Positions 46,683 through 58,190 of a DNA stretch of 64,000 bases are shown in pieces. Each line of letters opens with the position of its first letter. Position 1 is the stretch's first letter. Location: NCBI GenBank assembly GCA_037447655.1, contig JBBHKE010003585.1, positions 196,132-260,131 on the forward strand. Reading direction: 5' to 3'. This DNA comes from Zygnema cylindricum. Taxonomy: Eukaryota > Streptophyta > Zygnematophyceae > Zygnematales > Zygnemataceae. A program made the translations under genes and the position numbers. Below the pieces are notes generated by a model that ran no database searches, had not been told where the DNA came from, and worked only from the letters and a program-made list of their open reading frames with translations.

Positions 46683-47698
46683 TGTAGAAATTAAAGGCTA
46701 TTATAGTATTTTCTAGGTTTTGTAAAATGCACAAAAAGAAGTAAAGGCAGTTTGCCTCTAACTCCTCTCTCAAGCTCCCACACTTGTCGCAGTCACTGAA
46801 AGTTGGAGAGGGAGATAGAGCAACGCCCGCCTATGCTATCCAGACGGGGACAGATATTAGATTGGTAGATTTACCAAAATAGAATTTAACGGACCCAGGA
46901 TTTCAACCTAGTACCTGCCGTCTGTCACAACTGCTAGTAGCCGGTAGCCTTAGCTAATTAGCCTAAGATCAAGGTTATACGATATAGGGTTTGATAATTA
47001 TATAAATAATGCCACGTAGGCTATTTCATTTAACTCGATATTTGGACATAGAAACAGTTTGTAATGTACGGCGTACAAAATATTCGAAATGGACACCACG
47101 CAATATGTTTCAAGGGCGAAACAAATATCGCACATATATTTATGCCGGCTACGATTGAAATCCGATTTAATCAGACGGCCGCGAAACATGCCAATATCGT
47201 GGAATAGTTTTTCGTCGGTTTGCGGTCAACCTCACATCGAATGACACATGGCACAACCATATTAGAATACAGCATCTCCGGGGATTACAGAAACAAATCC
47301 AAAAATAACATGTGTTGACTTGTTGGCCATGTCGTACAATGGTAGTACATAAAGTACACCGACACCTATACCTTTCTGTACGATACTCTATTATGATTTG
47401 CGCCGTACTTCAATAGATAGAAATTTAGAGAGAGATATGACTTAGAAAAATTTCATAGATTGGACCCTCTCTCCCAAAGAGCTTCTGTACAAAAGGTCAA
47501 CTTTGACCCTTCATAACTTACTACTCAGGGGAGCAAATTCAGAGATTCTTTTTGCTATCCACTCAAGGGAGTCTTGCCTTCACAAGGGTGAAAGTGGTCA
47601 GTGTTTTTGTCTGCCACGGTGGCAGTTATTTTTGCTGAAACAAAAAGGGGTCAGGGTTATCCGAGAGGCTTCGTGTGAGGTGCCTACTCTGAGGACCT

Positions 47699-50600
47699 AT
47701 GGAGGTCTCAGAAATACAGGTTATAGGCCCACCATCTAGGGTGCCCATATTCAATGGAGTTGGCTTCATATTCTAGGAAAGTATGATGACACGAGCTCTA
47801 TGTAAGAAACGTTTTTGGGAAATAGTGAGTGGACGGGTGAGGCGTCCATCAAGTCTTGGGATACCTCAAAGGTTTACAAAGGCATATTCACTAGAGATGC
47901 AGATCCATCTTCAACGGAAGAGACAAAGGAAAGGGAGGTGGTGGACAAAGGAAAGGAGAAAGAGAAGGTCACACCAATAGGAACCGGTTAGGCATTCATG
48001 TCACCTATTCCAAAGAACGAGGAGAATGATATGGATACTTGGGACTACAACAATATGGCGGCTAAGCACTTCATCCTCCGCCATCTTACTCAAGGGCTTG
48101 CATTTCCGCATTTGCACGTAAAGAGGGCATCTGATCTTTGGGTGACTCTCATAGAGATATACCGAAGTGGTAGGATTCAACAACAAGAGTTGACTGATCA
48201 AAAAATTAATGAGTATGTATACAAATGGGGGAAGATGTTGGATTTTCGCAATGAGCTTGCTACACCTTTTATGGAACTAAAGAATGCTAGAAAAGTATTT
48301 AGTGAAAAAGAAAAGGTTAACTGTTTACTGATGAAGTTTCCAGATGAGTTCGAGAACATAGTCAACCGTGTGCTGGACTTGGCGGACTCAAGGTGGATTT
48401 GGAGTTCAATGGTATGGATGATTCTTGTTCGGGGGAATACGATTGAGATCCAAAGGGGAGGAAAGAGTGGGCAAGCTTTGGCAGCTGGGACCGATTGGAG
48501 GAAAAATGAATCCAGGAAACTGGTAGGAAATTATCGAGGGGAGGGGGAGAAAAATCAGACAGAGGAGTTCAGACCTAAGACTCCCAAGGGTTTGTGCCAT
48601 TTTTGTAAGAAACCCGGGCACTATATGGCTGAATTCACTAAGTTTATCGAGCTGCGGTTAAAGGAGGGGCAGACCGTTCGACCCCCGAGAGGAAAGAAAT
48701 AGGCCATTGTGACACTGGTACATGAGGCTGAATCCGAGGGCGAGGACAATGAAATCCTATTGGATGAAGAGTTGAAAGCGAAAAACGAGGTTGAAATTCC
48801 ACGAAAGCAAAAATGTGCTTTCAGTGGATTGAAAGGTGAAGCAAGCTAGGTTATAAACTTAGATGCATCCATGCACATATGTAAAGATAAACACCTGTTC
48901 ATTAAAATAAGAAAGATTTACACGGTAGAGATAGAGTACAACGATGGGAGGATAGTCAATACTACTCTTGTAGGATCGGTAGATCTAAAAGTGTTAGTAG
49001 AAGGAAATGCATCCATAGTTACAATCTCCGATGTATTGTTTATTCCGGAGCTGAACAAAAACCTCATCTCTACATATGTATTAGATGATATGGGTCATAA
49101 TACTAGCACTAACAAAGGAGTCTTTACTGCTAGTTTTGAGGAGGAAGTTTATTTTACTGCTGAAAAAGGTAGTGAATGGATGTTTAGGCTGATTTTAAGC
49201 AATGAAACGAAAAAACTTTATTATTCTCGTATTCATGATCTAATTTTGTGGCATAAGAGGCTTAGGCATGTGAATTTAGATAAGTTAAGAGAGATGAAAA
49301 AGATGGGAGTAGTCGAAGGAATTCAGTTTGGTGAGAGTGAGAATCTTAGTGATTGTAGTGGATGTGCTCAAGGTAAAGCACACAGGTTCCCCTTCCAAAA
49401 AAGTGCCACCTATAAGGGAGAAAAGATTCTTGATTTAGTACACACATATATTTGGGGGCCAGCCAGAGTGCCATCACCCGGGGGGAAGAGATTTATGATG
49501 ACTATCACCGATGATAAGTCTCGTTATTCAAGGTGTTTTTTTTGAAAAATAAATCAGAGGCTCAAGAATGTTTTAGACAATATAAAGCATGGAGTGAAAA
49601 ACTCCATGAAACCTCAATCAAGAGAGTAAGGAGTGATAATGGTGGAGAGTATACCTCTAACCAGTTTGAGGATTTTTTTAGAGTTGATGGAGTGCAACAC
49701 CAAAAGACAGTGCCTAAAAATCCTGAGCAGAATGGTGTAGCTGAAAGATTAAATAGAACACTCAGTGATTGTGCTAAGAGTATGCTGTCATATAAGAAGA
49801 TAGGAAAAAGGTTTTGGGCCGAAGCATAGAACTTTGCAAATTATCTCAAGAATAGAGTTCTTACTTCAGCAGTAAAAGGCCAAACACCTTATGAGAGATG
49901 GACAGGCCGAAAACTAGATGTTACACACTTCAAGGTTTTCGGTAGTCAAGTGTTCAGTTTAGACACGGATCGGTCAAATTGGAAATTAAACCCGAAACGA
50001 AAACCAGGATATCTACTAGGATATGATGAAGATGTAAAAAGATATAGAAACTATGGTGTCAAAAGAGAGGATATTATCCTAGTGAAACATCTAGTAGTTA
50101 TGGATGAAGGAAAATCTATAAATCCCTTTAAGCATACAAAGACAGTCAGAATCAGATTTGAATCACAAAATTCTGATTACTTTGAGCTTCCTAACTATCC
50201 AGATTTCAAGAAGATGATGATCTTGCAAGCATGGATCAAATCGAAAAGGACCCAAATGTGAAACCCCTAATATTAACTCCAACCGAAGCGGAAGACATGG
50301 TGGAAATCGACCTGCAATCAAGGGTTAGGGGAGAAGTAGAAACTGTTCAGAAGAATTAAAGACAACCATCTATTCCGGCAACCGAGTTTGAGGGAGGAAG
50401 AAGAAGCGGCAAAAGACTACAAGAAAGACAAGTTAACAATAAGGTAACCAAACTGTCTCACCCCGATGAACCTCAAACTTATAATGAGGTAATGACTTGT
50501 CCTGAAAGAAACGGGTGGAAGACAGTCATTAATGAGGAGATGGCCTCAATTATGGCGGCTAATACATGGGAATTGGTGGATTGAGATGGCCTCAATTATG

Positions 50601-52099
50601 GCGGCTAATACATGGGAATTAGTGGATTATCCTCTTGCCAGGAAGCCAATTAGGTTGAAGTGGGTATTTAAGCTGAAACTCAACCCGGATAACACCATTG
50701 AGCGCTACAAGGCTCGGTAAGTGGCGAAGGGATTTACCCAAAAAGAGGGAATTGACTACAATGAGACTTTTGCTCCAGTCGTCAGGTTTCCTTCGGTTCG
50801 GATACTTCTTAGTATGGCGACAGCAGAAGACATGGAAGTGCAACAGATAGACATCAAGACGGCCTTCCTACATGGAGAGTAGGAAGAGGAAATTTTAATG
50901 CGACAGCCTGAAGGATTTGTGGAGAAAGGGGAGGAAAGTAAGGTATGCCGATTGATCAAATCTTTGTATGGGCTAAACAGGCGCCACAGCAATGAAACAA
51001 GAAGCTCGATGAGTTTCTTACAGGTTTGGGATATATTCGGATCAGCTCAGATCACTCAATATATTTGTTTGAAGATGAGGAGGGAATTATTTTTATTGCA
51101 ATTTATGTTGATGATTTGCTTGTTTTAAGTAAATCTATGGATAAAATAAATAAGTTGAAAAATGATTTAAAAGGAAGATTTGAGATGAAGGATTTGGGAG
51201 AAGCAAGGTATATTTTGGGTATTCAGGTAGAAAGAGACACAGATGGAAAGATAATAAGATTAACTCAAAAAAAGGCCATTGGAAACATGTTAGAAAAATT
51301 CCAAATGGACAACGCTAATAGTTAGACCACTCTTATGAGATTAAAGAAGGGAAGTGAGGGGAGTGTGGAAGAGGGAGTTATAATCTTAGATGATGAGGAA
51401 GGCTCGGAAGAGAAAAGATTTATGCAGACCATCCCTTATAGACAAGTAGTGGGTAGCCTAATATATTTCATGAATTGTACCCGTACGGACATAGCCACAG
51501 CTATAGGAGTTCTAAGTATGAGTCTGAATGCTCCCACTAAGAAAGATTGGGAGGCAGCTAAGAGAGTCCTTAGATATCTCATAGGGACTAGGAATCTATG
51601 GTTGCATTTCGGTGGGAACAATACCGACATCACCACTTGGAGTGATGCCAGCTATGGGGATGCTCCTATGAGGAGATGCACATCTGGATTTGTATTGTAT
51701 ATGGGTGATGGGGCTTGCTGTTGGAGTAGCAAGCAGCAAAAGGTCATTGCTCAGTCCACCATGGAGGTTGAGTACATGGCTTTTAGCTCTGCTGTAAAAT
51801 AATTAATGTGGGTCAAGTCTTTGCTTGGTGAGCTTGGTCATCTTAAGAGTGGTGTCCAAAAAGTGTTTTCTGATAATCACGCTGCCATTGCCATTTCTGC
51901 CAATCCTAAACATCACTTTAAAGCCAAACACATGGACATTAGACTTAGCTTTGTTAGGGAGAAAGTAGTAAACAAGATAATCAGTTTGGAGTATAAACCA
52001 CATAGTGAAATGGTAGCAGATATGATGACCAAACCTGTGCCTTCTCCTAAACTAATTTTTTGCCTGGAGAAGTGTGGTCTTAAAATAAAGAGTGACTAG
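47699..52099 (+). pseudogene. Copia B4 gag-pol, broken but with long open segments
   Basis: The ATG at 47699 is in the 5' LTR. Gag is open from 47998 to 48702 with knuckle CHFCKKPGHYMAEF (last Cys to Phe). The protease motif is destroyed (INLDASMHIC). GAG-pre-integrase is present (LWHKRLRHVNLDKL). The first integrase Asp is lost (HTYIWG, 49440), while SDNGGEY (49636) and VAERLNR (49736) remain. A 46-bp tandem duplication at 50539-50630 shifts the frame before RT. RT keeps YVDD (51106-51117). RNase H is nearly complete (WSDASYGD, CCWSSKQQKV, SDNHAA, VADMMTK) and ends at the normal stop (52097-52099). Confidence 0.92.
50539..50630. repeat. 46-bp tandem duplication inside B4 pol
   Basis: gatggcctcaattatggcgg... 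starts at 50539 and again at 50585 with one base difference. Because 46 is not a multiple of three, it destroys the frame between integrase and RT. It is absent from the other copia copies here. Confidence 0.93.
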
Positions 52100-52112
52100 A
52101 AAATAAAGGGAG

Positions 52113-53145
52113 TGTAGAAATTAGAAGTTATTTTAAAATTTTGTAGGTTTTATAGAATGCAGAAAAGAAGCAGAGGCAGTCTACCTCTAACTCTTCTCTC
52201 CAGCTCCCACACTTGTCGCATCACTTAAAGTAAGAGAGGGAGATAGAGCCATGGCAGCCTATGCTATCCAGACGGGGACAGACATTAGATTTGTAGATTT
52301 ACCAAAATAGAATTTGATGGACCCGGGATTTGAACCTAGTACCTACGGTTTGTCAGAGCTGCTTTTAGCTGGTAGCCTTAGCCGATTAGCCTAAGATCAA
52401 GGTTATACAATATAGGGTTTGATAAATATATCAATATTGTCACGTATGCTATTTCATTTAACGCGATATTTGGACATAGAAACACTTTGTAATGTACGGC
52501 ATACGGAATATTCAAAACGGATACCACGCAATTTTTTTTTAAGGCAAAACAAATATCGCGCATGTATTTATAACGACTACGATAGATATCCGATTTAATC
52601 GGACGGCCGCGAAGCATGTCGCGATCGTGGAATAGTTTTCGGCGGTTGGCGGTAAACGTCACATCAAATGACACGTGGCACAACCATATTGGAATACGGC
52701 ATCTCCGGGGATTACAAGAACGAATACAAAAATAATATGTGTCAACTTGTTGGCCATGTTGTACACTGGCCGTACAAAAAGTACACCGGCTTTTGTACCT
52801 TTCTGTACAATACAGTATTATGATAAGTGCAGTACTTTAGTTGATAGACTTTTAGAGAGAGATAGGACTTTAGAAAAATTTGATAGATTGGACCCTCTCT
52901 CCTAGAGAGCTATGTACAAAAGGTAAACTTTGACCCTTCATAACTTACTGCTCAAAGGAGCAAATTCATAGATTCTTTTTCCTATCGACTCAAGGGAGTA
53001 TTCCCTTCACAGGGGTAAAGGTGGTCAAAGTTTTTGTTTGCCAAGGAGGCAGTTATTCTTGCTGAAACACAAAGGGGTCACGGTTATCCTAGAGGCTTCG
53101 TGTGAGCTGCCTACTTTGAGGACCTATGGAGGTCTTAGAGTTACA
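52113..53145 (+). repeat. 3' LTR of copia B4
   Basis: TGTAGAAATTAGAAG...GAGTTACA. The tRNA-like module at about 52316-52390 reads GGATTTGAACC on the plus strand, the reverse of a B-box. A TSD copy, aacca, follows. Confidence 0.93.
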
Positions 53146-53150
53146 AACCA

Positions 53151-54737
53151 AACAGTCTCACCGCGATGAACCTCAAACTTATAATGAGAAAATGACTTTT
53201 CCTGAGAGAAACTGGTGGAAGACAACCATTAATGAGGATGGCGGCCGATACACAAGAATTGGTGGATTGTCCTCTTGAAAGAAAGCTTATTGGGTGTAAG
53301 TGGGTATTTAAGCTGAAACTCAACCCGGATAACACTAGTGAGCATTACAAGGCTCGATTAGTGGCGAAGGGATTTACCCAAAAAGAGGGAATTGACTACG
53401 AGGAAACTTTTCCTCTGGTCATCAAGTTTCCTTCGGTTCAAATACTTCTCAGTATGGCGGCAGCAGAAGACATGGAAGTGCCTCAGATGGACATCAAGAT
53501 GGCCTTCCTACATAGAGAGTTGGAAGATGAAATTTTTATGCAACATCCCGAGGGATTTGTGGAGCAAGGGGAGGAAAGCAAGGTATGCCGATTGATCAAA
53601 TCTTTCTATGGGCTGAAACATGCGCCCCAGCAATGGAACAGAAGCTCGATGATTTTTTTACAGGTTTCGGGTATATTCAGATCACCTCAGCTCACTCCAT
53701 TTATTTGTTTGAAGATGAGGAAGGAATTATTTATATTGCCATTAATTTTGATGAATTCTTGTTTTAAGTAAATATATGGATAAAATAATTAAATTGAAAA
53801 ATGATTTAAAAGGAAGATTTGAAATGAAAGATATGGGAGAAGCTAGGTATATTTTGGGTATTCAGGTAGAGAGAGACACAAATAAAAATATAATAAGATT
53901 AACTCAAAAGGAGGTCATTGGAAACATGTTAGAAAAATTCCAAATGGACAAGGCTAATAGTTGTACCACTTCTATAGAATTAAAGAAGGGAAGTGAGGGG
54001 AGTGTGGAAGAGGGAGTTATAATCTTAAATAATGAGTTAGGCTTGGAATAGAAAAGATTTATGCAGACCATCCTTTATAGGCAAGTAGTGGGAAGCCTAA
54101 TATATTTCATAAATTCTACCCGTACGGACATAGGCGCAGCTGTAAGAGTACTAAGTAGGAGTATAAATGCTCCCACTAAAAAAGATTGCGAGGCAGCTAC
54201 GAGAGTCCTTAGATATCTCATAGGGACTAGGAATCTATGGTTGCATTTGGGTGGGAACAATACTGACATCGCCACTTGGAGTGATACCAGCTATGGGGAT
54301 GCTCCTATGAGGAGATGCACGTCTTGATATGTATTGTATGTGGGTGATGGGGCTTGCTGCTGCAGCAGCAAGCAGCCAAAGATCATTGCTCTGTCCACCA
54401 TGGAGGCTGAGTACATGGCTTCTAGCTCTGCTGTAAAAAAAAAAATTGTTGGTCAAGTCTTTGCTTGGTTACCTTGGTCATCTTAAGAGTGATGTCCAAA
54501 GAGTGTTATGTGATAATCAGGCAGCCATTGCCATTTCTGCCAATCCTAAACATCACTTTAAAGCCAAACACATGGACATTAGACTTAGCTTTGTAAAGGA
54601 GAAAGTAGAAAACAAGATAATCAGTTTGCAGTATAAACCAGATAGTGAAATGGTAGCAGATATGATGACCAAACCTGTGCCTTCCCCTAAACTAATTTCT
54701 CCAGAAGTAGTGTGATCTTTAAATAAAGAGTAACTAG
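53151..54737 (+). pseudogene. Copia B3 pol, second part (RT and RNase H)
   Basis: Continues B3 after B4: DEPQTYNEKMTFPERNWWKT, then RT (CKWVFKLKLNPDN ... QMDIKMAFLHRELED). The YVDD motif is changed to NFDE (about 53743-53754), so RT is dead. RNase H follows with WSDTSYGDAPMRRC, EAEYMA, CDNQAA and VADMMTK. Stops and a poly-A-run frameshift (54437) interrupt it. The stop is at 54735-54737. Confidence 0.9.
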
Positions 54738-54750
54738 AAAATAAGGGAAG

Positions 54751-55784
54751 TGTAGAAATTAAAGGTTATTTTAGAATTTTCTAGGTTTTGTAAAATGCAG
54801 AAAAAAAAGCAGAGGCAGCTTGTCTCTAACTCCTCTCTCCAGCTCCCACACTTGTCGCAGTCACCGAAAGTTTGAGAGGGAGATAGAGCCATGGCCGCCT
54901 ATGCTATCCACACGGGGATAGACATTAGATTGGTAGATTTACCATAATAGAATTTGACAGACTTAGGATTTGAACCTAGTACATGCCGTCTGTACAGCTG
55001 CTTTTAGTCGATAGCCCTAGCCAATTAGCCTAAGATCAAGGTTATACAATATATAGGGTTTGATAATTATATAAATATTGCCACGTAGGCTATTTCATTT
55101 AACAGGATATTTGGACATAAATACAGTTTGTGTTGTACGGCGTAAGGAACATGAGAAACAAATACCACGCACTTTGTTTCGAAGGCGAAACAAATATAGC
55201 GCAAGTATTTATGACGGCTACTATTGAAATCCGGTTTAAACCGTTGGCTGCAAAGCATGCCGAGATCGTGGAATAGGTTTTCGCCAATTTGCGGTCGACC
55301 TCACATCGATTGAAACATGACACGACCATATTGGATAGCGCTATCTACGGGGATTACTAAAACGAATCAAAAAATGGCATGTGTAGACTTGTTGGCCATG
55401 TCGTACAATGGCCGTACAAAAAGTACACCGGCACTTGTCCTTTCTCTACGACACAGTATTATGATTAGTGGCGTACTTCAGTAGATAGAGTTTTAGAGAG
55501 AGATAGGACTTAGAAAAAATTGATAAATTGGACCCTTTCTCTCAGAGAGCTTCTATACAAAAGATCGACTTTGACCCTCCATAACTTACTGCTCGGGGAG
55601 CAAATTCCGAGATTTTTTTTGCTATCCACTCAGGGAAGTCTGAGCTTCACCATAGTGACAGTGGTCAAAGTTTTTTCTGCCAAGGTGGCAGTTATTCTTG
55701 CTGAAACACAAAGGGGTCAGGGTTATCCTAGAGGCTTTCTGTGAGCTGCCTACTCTGAGGACCTATGGAGGTCTAAGAGTTGCA
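54751..55784 (+). repeat. 3' LTR of copia B3
   Basis: 1034 bp, TGTAGAAATTAAAGG...GAGTTGCA, followed by TSD tggca and then the second half of the gypsy chromodomain. Confidence 0.92.
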
Positions 55785-55789
55785 TGGCA

Positions 55790-56370
55790 CAGAGGACGAT
55801 TCTTAGGTTAACAAACACGTCATCCATGCTTCGGAATTGATGCGTAAATTCAGGCAGAGTGCAGTCACTCAACCTAACCGGGGGGGTAGACATAACACGC
55901 ATACTAGGGAGTCGAATTGCATCGTGGCAGCCATCGCAGTCATCTTGGGGACTAGACGAAGAAACGCAGCGGCGCAAGTGGAGGATCACAACATTGCCGC
56001 TGCACAGCCTGGGGATCGCAGCGTGGTAGCTGCGCTGTCAAAGAATCGCAACGTCACGGCTACACTGATAGATAATCACAACGGCGACACTGTAAATCGC
56101 AACAGCGAATTTGTGAACCGCAACATTGGTGAAGGCGAACTTTTGATATTGTCGCATGATCGCAAACAGCGAAGGATTGAACACTGCATTTCTCTCGTAC
56201 GTTGCGATCCAAGGGGGGTCCGAATGAGAAAACCCACAACCCTACCCCCTAAAGACGCCATCAACTCGCCCGAAAACCCTAGTAGGAGCAGCCTCGAAAG
56301 CATTTGGCTCAGCACGAACAGCTTACTCGCACTCGTTGAGTTACCTGAACTCTCTATCACTACCGTCTCC
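55790..56370 (+). pseudogene. Gypsy G1: rest of chromodomain and repetitive linker
   Basis: Immediately after copia B3 the frame gives EDDS*VNKHVIHASELMRKF, the second half of the chromodomain interrupted at 41898 (one Trp codon is now TAG). The same frame stays open to 56574. At 55960-56130 it encodes diverged repeats built on gatcgcaac / gatcacaac units. 56220-56370 looks like a plant 5' leader (ccacaaccctacc, gaaaaccctagtagg) ahead of the ATG at 56371. Chromodomains bind modified histone tails and bias integration in chromoviruses. Confidence 0.75.
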
Positions 56371-57621
56371 ATGGCATCGTCATCTTCTCCACCATTGAAA
56401 AGAAGGAGATTAGTCTGGAGAGGACGTGAGGAAAGGCTGTTGATTGCAGCCGAAGCCATGCTAGAGGCAGATCCGAGGAGGGCAACGGTTGAGGAGACAG
56501 AAGATGTTGAGGTTGTTGTCAGTGAGGAAGGAACAGGTGAAAGCAACGGAGGGGAGGGGTCAGAAAATTCGTAAGACCCCGAGTATAATCCAACCAACGA
56601 GGGCGATCGCGAAGATGAAGTGGACCATGAGCTCTCACTTGTAGAGAGACCAGAGCGTGAACCGACGACCCCACCAGAGGAGGAACGCGCCTCTGATCTG
56701 AAGTGATGAGGGACCCGAATAAAGAGTGCACGGTCAACGAACAATCTTCGGAAAGCTCTAAAAAAAAGGCTGAGGAGAAGTACCCCAGCGAGGATGAGGT
56801 GTTTGTCCTCCGACAGGAAGAAGGGGAAACGGAGGGAGAGAGCAAAAGGGAGGAAGAAATTCCCGACTATTTGTTCCCACTTCCTAGTGACTCTCATAAC
56901 CCCGACCTCGCCTTTAGTTTTGTGAAACGATTCTATTATAATCCTGCAAAGTGGCCACCGCAAAAGGAAACCCGGAGAACCAATCAACATCTTTGCAAGC
57001 GTACCTTCACACCCCGCCTGGAATTTTATGAGGACGAAGGATTTAGGGAACAACCACAAGGGTTGCATACAACTGAATCCTCGCACTCTGCTGTTTGTAA
57101 AAGTGGTCGAGGAAAACTATCGTTACCGCGTTGACGTCCCTACATTACTTCGCCAGTATCATCCATGGGATGTACGTCTTCACGATATTATCGCTCGGGT
57201 TGAGGTAACACCAAATGTGCGAGCACTCAAGCAAGCCCAAAAGAACGCACTGCAACAAGCCTAAGCAGCCAGGAATCACATCTCATTCAAGTTACAAAAA
57301 GTGCTTAGGTGGGAACCCGTGGGCGAAGAAAAACCACACCAAGCTGTAGCACCCACAGCTCCCCAGAGTTTAAAACCTAATGAGCCTGAACCGGAAACCC
57401 CTCTGCCACAATTAGATGCGTCACAAATTGCACCTGAAGAGGGAGATGAACAGCTGCGGTGGCCGGTTGCGCGACGACGTCTAGCAGCGGCGGTTCACCG
57501 CATCGCGCTTTTGGAGGCGAGATGTGAGGAACTCCATAACCAATTCGACACTCTGCATGCGGAATTCAAAGATTACCGACAGGAAACTTTTGAGATACTC
57601 CGTCAACTCCAATTTCCCTAA
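56371..57621 (+). pseudogene. Extra ORF downstream of the chromodomain, unknown function, frameshifted
   Basis: An ATG in good plant context (tctccATGGCA) opens a protein starting MASSSSPPLKRRRLVWRGRE, with a KRRR nuclear-signal-like cluster. A long Glu/Asp-rich middle (VEETEDVEVVVSEE, then SKREEEIPDYLFPLP) follows, then RPRLEFYEDEG-like and NYRYRVDVPTLLRQYHPWD segments. The end is a probable coiled coil (RRRLAAAVHRIALLEARCEE) before the stop at 57621. Stops at 56572, about 56700 and 57261 and frame changes near 56700 and 57060 break it into pieces, about 415 codons in all. I do not recognise a family. It lies between the chromodomain and the 3' LTR, where chromoviruses usually have nothing. 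A captured host gene is one reading; an element-specific ORF is another. Confidence 0.5.
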
Positions 57622-57665
57622 GTAAGTAGTATTCAGCGGGACGCTGAAACCTTAGTGGAAGGCAC

Positions 57666-58171
57666 TATAACAGAATTACAGAATATAGCACTTATTGAGC
57701 ACTTTGGAGCAGAGTACGGAGGCTACTACAGTTGAGATGGCAGAGCAGCGCAACTGCAATGTCAAACTAGCGCAACATAGCAGTCTGGTATAGCATCATA
57801 GCAGTCTAGTTTAGCAGCAGAGCAGCACAGCGTAGCAGTATAACAACGCAGCAGAATCTAGATTATTCTGTGTTGTTTTATAATATAGTTTAGATAAGTA
57901 TCGATTGACCGAAAAGGTCCACATTTACATAAGTGTAGCACCTGGTTTACCAGCAACTAGCTAGTATTAATAGTTCAGCGGGCCTAATCAAAGGCAACTC
58001 TTTTGGAAGTAGACTTCTTCAACTCGCATTCAATCTTCTGATCTCTTCCCCATAAGTAAAGGCCCAACTTTTCCTGTATATGCCGTGTATCACTGATGTT
58101 GCTACCAGTGAATCCTTGGGACTATTCCGTTATGCATTGCGGACGTGGTGTTATCATCTCGTCCTTTTTCA
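57666..58171 (+). repeat. Gypsy G1 LTR (3' copy, full length)
   Basis: 506 bp, TATAACAGAATTACAG...CGTCCTTTTTCA. It aligns end to end with the 5' LTR (24044-24103 plus 30572-30997), with a 13-bp duplication near its start (atagcactt/ttgagcactt). It has an internal AGCAG-rich minisatellite-like stretch at 57740-57850. First base pair TG is changed to TA. Confidence 0.85.
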
Positions 58172-58190
58172 GTATTGTACCTTTTTACCT

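Larger units (their letters stand above)
46683..53145 (+). mobile_element. Copia element B4, family B, nested inside B3
   Basis: LTRs are 46683-47718 (1036 bp) and 52113-53145 (1033 bp), ending TACA. TSD aacca is exact at 46678-46682 and 53146-53150. The PBS at 47719-47733 (GGTTATAGGCCCACC) has one change, and the PPT is AAAATAAAGGGAG. It sits between the integrase and reverse transcriptase of B3, whose sequence continues seamlessly after the second TSD. Confidence 0.97.
41899..55784 (+). mobile_element. Copia element B3, family B, itself carrying A3 and B4
   Basis: Inserted in the gypsy chromodomain. The 5' LTR is 41899-43946 (about 1038 bp without solo LTR A3), the PBS 43947-43961, the PPT about 54738-54750 and the 3' LTR 54751-55784 (1034 bp). 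The TSD is tggcg (41894-41898) versus tggca (55785-55789). Its pol is split by copia B4 (46683-53145). The chromodomain frame continues at 55790. Confidence 0.94.
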
